9,760 nt of DNA from an uncultured Clostridia bacterium (GTDB lineage Bacteria > Bacillota_A > Clostridia > TANB77 > CAG-508), in assembly GCA_944393165.1 (NCBI GenBank), contig CALXZF010000031.1, positions 1 to 9,760 on the forward strand, written 5' to 3'. Below the pieces are notes generated by a model, which did no database searches, had not been told where the DNA came from, and was given only the letters and a program-made list of their open reading frames with translations. Below, piece by piece: positions 4,527-9,760 of this stretch. A program made the translations under genes and the position numbers. Every line of letters begins with the position of its first letter. Position 1 is the first letter of the stretch.

Positions 4527-5420
4527 TCATTTTATTAAATCATACATATTTCCGAAACGATAACCTTGTTCCGTTAAATAATTGATCACATCTTGCAAAA
4601 CTTCATATGTTAGTATTTTATCACTAGCATCATGCATTAAAATAACAACAGAATTTTTGCCTTCTACAGTTTCTTGTAATCTTTGTAGCATTGCTTCTTT
4701 TGTCTTTTTTCCTTCTGAATCTCCTGTTAGAGCATTCCAGTCCAAATAGGTTATTCCATTTGTTTTTAATAATTCAATAGATTGTTGAATCACATCTTCA
4801 TAAGCACTTCCTTTTGATCCTCCTGGAAAACGTAACAAATGGGATTGATATTCTGGCTCTCCTATCGCCACTCGTATTGCATCATTGGTTTGTGTATATT
4901 CAGCTAATATACTTTCTGGTGATGCATAAATTTGTTTATATACATGAGAATAACCATGGTTTGCTATATAATGCCCTTCTTCATAAGCTCTTTTTACTAA
5001 TTCTGGTGAAAGCTCTACCCTACTTCCTAATACAAAAAATGTAGCCTTAATATTATTATTTTTTAGCACATCTAATATTAAAGGGGTTACACTTTCAGAT
5101 GGTCCATCATCAAAAGTTAGGTAAGCTATTTTCTCTTCTGAATGATAGATATTAGAAATATTCTGAATTCCTTCTTCTGTCAAAACTGGTAAATTTTTTT
5201 CTTCTATTACAGGCATTTGTTCAGCAATTGTATTGGTTGTATTCGTAGCAACTATGTTTTCTTCTTGTTTTTGTTGTTCTTTTCCAGTCTTTCCTTTATT
5301 TTTAATTGTAATAGGGATTAACACACATAATGCAATCAAAATCAATATAATAATTGTTATAACCACATATACAGAATAATTTTTTGGTTGTTTATATGCT
5401 TCAATTAACTGTATCCTCAT
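4527..5420 (-). CDS. Membrane-anchored polysaccharide deacetylase (NodB family)
   Basis: The enzyme removes N-acetyl (or O-acetyl) groups from a cell-wall polysaccharide, most likely peptidoglycan GlcNAc, on the outer face of the membrane. Start: ATG at 5420 has SD AGGTGA (5431-5426) with five-base spacing, giving 297 residues. A GTG at 5429 would add three residues but lies inside that SD. In the 297-aa numbering, a single membrane span at about 16-38 is followed by a polar linker to about 95, then the NodB domain. All five motifs are present: TFDDGP (102-107, catalytic base and metal Asp), NHGYSH (154-159, metal His pair), RFPGG (197-201), DWN (227-229), and LMHD (261-264, catalytic His). 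The intact motifs suggest an active metal-dependent enzyme of the PdaA/PgdA type. Exact substrate unknown. It has its own promoter. Confidence 0.92.
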   Translation of the reverse strand: MRIQLIEAYKQPKNYSVYVVITIIILILIALCVLIPITIKNKGKTGKEQQKQEENIVATNTTNTIAEQMPVIEEKNLPVLTEEGIQNISNIYHSEEKIAYLTFDDGPSESVTPLILDVLKNNNIKATFFVLGSRVELSPELVKRAYEEGHYIANHGYSHVYKQIYASPESILAEYTQTNDAIRVAIGEPEYQSHLLRFPGGSKGSAYEDVIQQSIELLKTNGITYLDWNALTGDSEGKKTKEAMLQRLQETVEGKNSVVILMHDASDKILTYEVLQDVINYLTEQGYRFGNMYDLIK

Positions 5421-5438
5421 TTTTCTCACCTATTAGAT

Positions 5439-5467
5439 ATTATAATGAAGATTTAACATTTTTTCAA
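5439..5467 (-). promoter_or_regulatory. Promoter for the polysaccharide deacetylase
   Basis: On the - strand, TTGAAA (5467-5462), 17-base spacer, TATAAT (5444-5439), a near-consensus sigma-A promoter. The start would fall near 5432-5434, leaving a leader of only about 13 nt with the SD at its very 5' end. Such a short leader is unusual and leaves no room for leader-based control. Confidence 0.7.
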
Positions 5468-5470
5468 GAA

Positions 5471-5499
5471 AAAAAGACATTTTTTATCAATGTCTTTTT
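5471..5499 (-). terminator. Intrinsic terminator of the P-type ATPase gene
   Basis: On the - strand, AAAAAGACAT (5499-5490) pairs with ATGTCTTTTT (5480-5471), nine-base loop, followed by further T residues. It lies eight bases after the ATPase stop codon and directly upstream of the deacetylase promoter, separating the two units. Confidence 0.7.
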
Positions 5500-5506
5500 C
5501 TCATAG

Positions 5507-8212
5507 TTATTCATTTTTAGTCCCATTTATTTTTAGTAGTTTAAATATTTCTACAATTACAATTGGACTAAATACTAATAATACAACTTCTAGAATATTT
5601 TCTGCTGGTAATAATACAATGCCAAATAATTCTCTTAGTGGTGGAATAAATAAAATAACAAACATTAAAGCAGCAGAGACAAGTGTTGCAAGTATTAGTT
5701 TAGAATTATTAAATATTCCTGTTTTAAAGATAGATTCTTTGTTATTTCTTACATTATATACATGTACTAATTGTGATAAAGCTAATACACAAAATGCCAT
5801 TGTCTGACCTGTTTGTATTTTAGATGCGTCGGTATCTCCTCCTGTTGCTAATCCAATCATAAATGCGACTAATGTAATTACTCCTACCATAACACCTTGG
5901 TAAATAATTCTGTATGTCATACCTTTTGTAAAGATACCCTTACCTGGTTTTAATGGTTTCCTTTCCATAATACCATGTACTGCAGGGTCTACAGCTAATG
6001 CTAAAGCTGGAAGTGAGTCAGTTACTAGGTTAATCCACAAAATATGAATTGGAAGTAGTGGTTCTAGTCCACTAATATCCGTAATTCCAAACCATTGTGC
6101 AATTTGTGGAGTTAATAAGATAGCAATAAATAATGTAATAATTTCACCAACATTACTAGAAAGTAGGAAATGAATTGCTTTTAAAATATTATCATAAATT
6201 CTTCTACCTTCTTCTACTGCAGACACAACTGAACTGAAATTATCATCTGTTAAAATAACATCTGCTGCTTCTTTTGCTACATCTGTTCCTACCATTCCCA
6301 TTGCACAACCAATATTAGCAGTTTTTAATGCTGGTGCATCATTTACGCCATCCCCTGTCATTGCTACAATTTCTCCGTTCTTTTGCCAAGCTTTTACAAT
6401 TCTTACTTTATGTTCAGGAGAAACTCTTGCATATACAGCATATTGTCTTATATTTTTCTCCAATTCTTCTTGTGACATTTGCTCTAATTCTAGTCCTGTA
6501 ATTGCTTCATTATCATTTTCTAGAATTCCTAAATCTTTAGCAATAGCTATTGCAGTAATTTTATGGTCTCCTGTAATCATAACAGCTTTTATACCAGCTG
6601 TTTTGCATTTTGCTACTGCTTCTTTTGCTTCTGGTCTTGGAGGGTCTATCATTCCTACCATTCCTACAAAAATTAAGTCTGATTCCATTGTTTTCATTTC
6701 TTCTTTTGATGGTTTATGATCTAATTCCTTATATCCAAAAGCTAATACTCTTAGCGCATTTTTTGCCATTTCTTCATTATTTTTATCAATTGTTTCTCTA
6801 TATTGCTCTAAATCCTCTTTTATTTGTCCTTCTACCACATATGCTTTGCATCTTCTTAATAATTCATCTACTGCACCTTTTGTATAAACCATATATTTAT
6901 TTCCTATTTTATTTACAGTCGTCATTAATTTTCTATCAGAATCAAATGGAATTTCATCTACTCTTGGCATTTCTTCATAAATAGAAGTTTGATAGTCTAA
7001 TTTAAATCCAAAATCTACTAATGCTGTTTCTGTTGGGTCTCCTGTTAATTTTTTATCTTCAGATATTTTAGTATCATTACAAAGCATACTGTTATATACT
7101 AAATTTTTTAAATCCTCTGATTCTTTGTTTAATTCCTCTATATTTTGTAATTTTGAATCAAAGAATACTTTTTCTACTGTCATTTTATTTTGTGTTAATG
7201 TTCCTGTTTTATCAGAACAAATAACTGTTGCACTTCCAAGAGTTTCAACAGCAGGAAGCTTTTTGATGATAGCATTTCTTTTTACCATCTTTTGAACACC
7301 AATTGCTAAAACTATAGTAGATACAGCTGGTAATCCTTCTGGGATAGCAGCAACAGCTAAACTTACCGCTGTCATAAACATATGAATTGGTTCTTTGCCA
7401 TGTACTAATGTTCCAATTACAAAAATAAATGCACAGATTGCTAATGCTGCAATACCTAATGTTTTTCCTAACTTATTTAGTTTTACTTGAAGTGGTGTTT
7501 CTGTTTTATCTGTTGAACTAATAATTTCCGCTATTTTTCCTACTTCTGTATCCATTCCTGTTGCTGTTACAATTCCTTTTCCTCTACCATAAGTAATTAG
7601 GCTAGAAGAAAATGCCATGTTAATTCTGTCTCCTAAACTGACTTCTTCTCCTTCAATAACAGAAGTATCTTTTTCTACTGGAACAGATTCTCCTGTTAAA
7701 GCTGATTCTTGTACCTTTAGGTTTACAGCTTCTATTAATCTCAAGTCTGCCGGAATATAATCCCCTGTTTCTAATACCACAATATCCCCTGGTACTAGCT
7801 CTCTAGAAGGAATTACATTTAATTTTCCGTTTCTTATTACTTTTGCTACATGGCTACTTAATTTTTGCAAGGCCTCTAAAGATTTTTCAGCTTTATTTTC
7901 TTGAATCACTCCAATAACAGCATTTACAATTACAACCAGCAAAATAATTACTGTGTCTGTAATACCTTCTCCTTCTGCCACTCCAACAAATCCTGATACA
8001 ATTGCTGAAATAATTAGAACAATAATCATAAAATCTTTAAATTGTTCTAAGAATTTTACAAACAAGCTTTTTTTCTTTTGTTCTTTTAATTCATTGTAGC
8101 CAAATTCTTCTACTTTTTGTCTTACTTGTTCCTCACTTAATCCCTTTTCTAAGTCTGTTTTTAATTCTTGTTTTGTTTCTTCAATTGACATATGAAACCA
8201 ATTTTTTGCCAA
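5507..8212 (-). CDS. P2A-type cation-transporting ATPase (Ca2+-ATPase family; probable Mn2+/Ca2+ exporter)
   Basis: Pumps divalent cations out of the cytoplasm at the cost of ATP. Start is TTG at 8212, supported by AAGGAG eight bases upstream; the in-frame ATG at 8191 has no SD. At 901 residues it is full length. In order: N-terminal cation-ATPase domain (1-70); M1-M2 (60-103); actuator domain with TGES (173-176); M3-M4 (252-308) with PEGLP (291-295); phosphorylation site DKTGTLT (334-340, D334); nucleotide-binding domain with KGA (445-447); hinge TGDGVNDAPALK (619-630); M5-M10. Ion ligands of SERCA are largely kept: E292 in M4, N687 and E690 in M5 (SSNVGE), N728, T731 and D732 in M6 (NLVTDSLPA). 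M8 carries Q814 in ALSQLVH where SERCA has a glutamate, so one ion site may be altered. The upstream yybP-ykoY riboswitch points to Mn2+ as a physiological substrate, as for lactococcal YoaB and pneumococcal MgtA. Confidence 0.95.
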   Translation of the reverse strand: MAKNWFHMSIEETKQELKTDLEKGLSEEQVRQKVEEFGYNELKEQKKKSLFVKFLEQFKDFMIIVLIISAIVSGFVGVAEGEGITDTVIILLVVIVNAVIGVIQENKAEKSLEALQKLSSHVAKVIRNGKLNVIPSRELVPGDIVVLETGDYIPADLRLIEAVNLKVQESALTGESVPVEKDTSVIEGEEVSLGDRINMAFSSSLITYGRGKGIVTATGMDTEVGKIAEIISSTDKTETPLQVKLNKLGKTLGIAALAICAFIFVIGTLVHGKEPIHMFMTAVSLAVAAIPEGLPAVSTIVLAIGVQKMVKRNAIIKKLPAVETLGSATVICSDKTGTLTQNKMTVEKVFFDSKLQNIEELNKESEDLKNLVYNSMLCNDTKISEDKKLTGDPTETALVDFGFKLDYQTSIYEEMPRVDEIPFDSDRKLMTTVNKIGNKYMVYTKGAVDELLRRCKAYVVEGQIKEDLEQYRETIDKNNEEMAKNALRVLAFGYKELDHKPSKEEMKTMESDLIFVGMVGMIDPPRPEAKEAVAKCKTAGIKAVMITGDHKITAIAIAKDLGILENDNEAITGLELEQMSQEELEKNIRQYAVYARVSPEHKVRIVKAWQKNGEIVAMTGDGVNDAPALKTANIGCAMGMVGTDVAKEAADVILTDDNFSSVVSAVEEGRRIYDNILKAIHFLLSSNVGEIITLFIAILLTPQIAQWFGITDISGLEPLLPIHILWINLVTDSLPALALAVDPAVHGIMERKPLKPGKGIFTKGMTYRIIYQGVMVGVITLVAFMIGLATGGDTDASKIQTGQTMAFCVLALSQLVHVYNVRNNKESIFKTGIFNNSKLILATLVSAALMFVILFIPPLRELFGIVLLPAENILEVVLLVFSPIVIVEIFKLLKINGTKNE

Positions 8213-8239
8213 TCAAAACACTCCTTTCTTATGTACAAC

Positions 8240-8299
8240 AAAAAACTTTTAAAGAAAACAAAGTATTTTGCTACACATACCTATTTTTTCTTTAAAAGT
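8240..8299 (-). terminator. Riboswitch expression-platform terminator
   Basis: On the - strand, ACTTTTAAAGAAAA (8299-8286) pairs perfectly over 14 bp with TTTTCTTTAAAAGT (8258-8245), followed by a U run (to 8240). The first eight bases of its 5' arm (8298-8291) are also the P1 3' strand of the aptamer. The two structures therefore exclude each other: metal-bound aptamer means antitermination (ON switch). Confidence 0.85.
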
Positions 8300-8385
8300 C
8301 TTGCTTGCCTTTTTCTCTAGGTTACTAACCAGATAAACTATCGTGTTATTGTTGGTTAGTAGTTAATAAGCTACTCCCTTTTAAA
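8291..8385 (-). promoter_or_regulatory. yybP-ykoY (Mn2+-sensing) riboswitch aptamer
   Basis: The - strand leader carries the hallmarks of the yybP-ykoY class (Rfam RF00080). These are AAAAGGGAGTAGC near the 5' end (8382-8370), ACCTAGAG in the distal loop, and GGCAAGCAAGACTTTT near the 3' end (8312-8297 or close by). Helix P1 is TTTAAAAG (8385-8378) with CTTTTAAA (8298-8291). An internal arm ACTAACCA/TGGTTAGT (8360-8353 with 8331-8324) forms the long hairpin. This class binds Mn2+ and usually turns on exporters. The 3' strand of P1 is also the 5' arm of the terminator, so metal binding should free the ATPase gene for transcription. Confidence 0.88.
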
Positions 8386-8393
8386 CTTTATTT

Positions 8394-8422
8394 ATCTTAT
8401 CATAGACATTTATAAATTGCAA
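8394..8422 (-). promoter_or_regulatory. Promoter of the riboswitch-ATPase transcript
   Basis: On the - strand, TTGCAA (8422-8417), 17-base spacer, TAAGAT (8399-8394) with an extended -10 TG just upstream. The predicted start near 8387 falls two bases before helix P1, exactly where the riboswitch should begin. Confidence 0.65.
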
Positions 8423-8450
8423 TAGTTCTATTTGGTTTTTTATTTATATT

Positions 8451-9760
8451 TTATTCCACACTTTTTAATGCTTCTATCATATTAATTTTCTTTAATGCAA
8501 AGTAGGTAAAGATATTTACGATAATGGTAAAGAAAACTGTAATAGCAATTCCATATAAATAACTTGCTAGCTTTACTGTAGTATCAAACATGGTTTCATT
8601 TAATTCACAAGTTTGTATTAAATACATATTTAAGAGATATCCACCCAAGCAACCTAATAGAATTCCAATAATTGTTAGAATAACTGTTTCTCTTGATACA
8701 TAACGATATACTTCTCCATCATAAAATCCTAATACTTTGATACTAGCTAGCTCTCTTATTCTTTCACTAATATTTACATTTGAAAGATTATATAATACAA
8801 CAAAAGCTAATAACCCAGCTGAAACAATCAATACAACTACTACATAACTTAAATTATTCATAACATCGTCATATAAATTTGCTGTTGCTGATGTAAATGT
8901 AACTCCTGATACATTGGTATTATGATCTAATATGTCTTTTGCAAACTCTTCCTCTTGTTCTTCTGAAAGCTCCACTGTTTTAGATAAAATAACATTATAA
9001 TCTACTGTTTCTCCAAATAGCTCTTCATATGTTTCTGGACTCATATATACATAATGCATTAAATAGTTTTCAACAATATGAGAAACTTTTGCATTTACCT
9101 CATTATCATCTGCATCTTTTAGTATTACTTCATCTCCTTCTTTTACATTTAATAGTTTTGCCAATTTTTCTGTTATAAAAATATGATCTTTTTCCAATAG
9201 GAAAATTTCATCTTTATTTTTTTCTTTTAATTTAATAAATTCTGATAATCTATTAACTTCCTTAGGCACAATCAATTGTGGTTCTTCTGTGTTGCCATCT
9301 TTTGTTATCTCTATAGATTGCATATTTACTGCAATACTATCTAATACTTCTTCTTTTTCTCCTAATGTTGGAATAAATTGGTTTACATCTTCTCCTTCTT
9401 TCATATCTGTTCTCATAGTATACTGAAAAATCTCTCCATATTGAGAAGGTATCATACTACTAATAGAATCTCTTAAACCAAATCCTGCAATAATCATTGA
9501 AGTACAACCAAATATACCAATAATCGTCATTAAAAATCTTTTCTTATATCTAAAAATATTTCTAACTGTTACTTTCTGCGTGAATTTTAGCTTATTCCAA
9601 ATAAACGGTATTTTCTCTAATATGACTCTTTTCCCTAATTTAGGAGATTTTGGTCTCATAAGTGTTGCTGGCATTTCTTTTAATTCTTTATAAGAAGCAT
9701 ATGCGGTTGCTAAGCAAGTACATGCTACTGCTAAGCCTAATCCCACAAATGTGTATGTTA
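8451..9760 (-). CDS. FtsX-family ABC transporter permease, C-terminal part (5' end outside window)
   Basis: The frame stays open through the right window edge. A GTG at 9746 lies inside a membrane helix (TYTFVGLGLAVAC), so it is not the real start and the gene continues beyond 9760. Counting from that GTG, the visible part has the end of one helix and a cytoplasmic link, KELKEMPATLMRPKSPK (20-36). Next come a helix after NIFRYKKRF (63-71; span about 72-90) and an extracytoplasmic domain (about 95-295). Three C-terminal spans follow (300-320, 353-373, 396-418). NLSNVNISERIRELASIKVLG (320-340) is the typical FtsX-domain signature, and the end, MIEALKSVE, is also typical. This fits the large (about 1,000 aa or more) two-FtsX-domain permeases of Firmicutes that work with a LolD/MacB-type ATPase in envelope stress or peptide export. 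The partner ATPase is not in the window. Substrate unknown. The tail ends about 30 bases before the riboswitch promoter. Confidence 0.85.
   Translation of the reverse strand, partial: TYTFVGLGLAVACTCLATAYASYKELKEMPATLMRPKSPKLGKRVILEKIPFIWNKLKFTQKVTVRNIFRYKKRFLMTIIGIFGCTSMIIAGFGLRDSISSMIPSQYGEIFQYTMRTDMKEGEDVNQFIPTLGEKEEVLDSIAVNMQSIEITKDGNTEEPQLIVPKEVNRLSEFIKLKEKNKDEIFLLEKDHIFITEKLAKLLNVKEGDEVILKDADDNEVNAKVSHIVENYLMHYVYMSPETYEELFGETVDYNVILSKTVELSEEQEEEFAKDILDHNTNVSGVTFTSATANLYDDVMNNLSYVVVVLIVSAGLLAFVVLYNLSNVNISERIRELASIKVLGFYDGEVYRYVSRETVILTIIGILLGCLGGYLLNMYLIQTCELNETMFDTTVKLASYLYGIAITVFFTIIVNIFTYFALKKINMIEALKSVE

Noticed and set aside
4814..5044. + strand open frame of 76 codons
   Set aside because: It lies entirely antisense to the deacetylase catalytic domain, and is hydrophobic only because of reversed AT-rich codons.
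5490..5807. + strand open frame of 105 codons
   Set aside because: Antisense to the ATPase C-terminus and overlapping its terminator.
6610..6984. + strand leucine-rich open frame of 124 codons
   Set aside because: Antisense to the nucleotide-binding domain of the ATPase; low-complexity shadow with no SD.

Overview
The window is AT-rich DNA with A/T-biased codons, good Shine-Dalgarno (SD) sites and sigma-A type promoters. Together with the gene content (large FtsX permease, membrane-anchored NodB deacetylase, P2A ATPase under a yybP-ykoY riboswitch, MobV-like fragment), this points to a low-GC Firmicute, most likely a gut-type member of the Clostridia. No species can be named from the sequence alone.

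Layout. The left part (1 to about 3980) looks like accessory or mobile DNA, and its full-length genes are on the + strand. It opens with the 3' end of a probable MobV-type mobilization gene and a small unknown gene. A P-loop NTPase-like gene with its own promoter follows; it is broken by a frameshift near 1723-1763. A 74-residue unknown protein comes next, then an 800-base stretch with no ordinary gene. That stretch holds a compact two-RNA locus: a 37-residue hydrophobic peptide on the - strand, a facing small RNA on the + strand, and a shared bidirectional terminator. This resembles a type I toxin-antitoxin locus of the par/Fst architecture. Downstream of it lie a terminator and two strong inverted repeats of unknown role. 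The left part ends with a 289-residue unknown protein whose N-terminus vaguely resembles ADP-ribosyltransferase-fold proteins.

The right part (4059-9760) is entirely on the - strand and looks chromosomal. In transcription order it holds: the C-terminal half of a large FtsX-family ABC permease (cut by the window edge); a promoter and yybP-ykoY (Mn2+) riboswitch with a clear terminator platform; a complete P2A cation ATPase; a terminator and a near-consensus promoter; a membrane-anchored polysaccharide deacetylase; and a small multi-pass membrane protein.

How they work together. The riboswitch and ATPase form a metal-homeostasis unit in which a metal-bound aptamer should prevent termination and turn on an exporter. 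The pump has Ca2+-ATPase motifs, but the riboswitch suggests Mn2+ export. The deacetylase is a cell-envelope enzyme with its own promoter. The left-hand genes are typical cargo or debris of a mobilizable element. The most interesting item is the small two-RNA toxin-like locus at 2359-2703.
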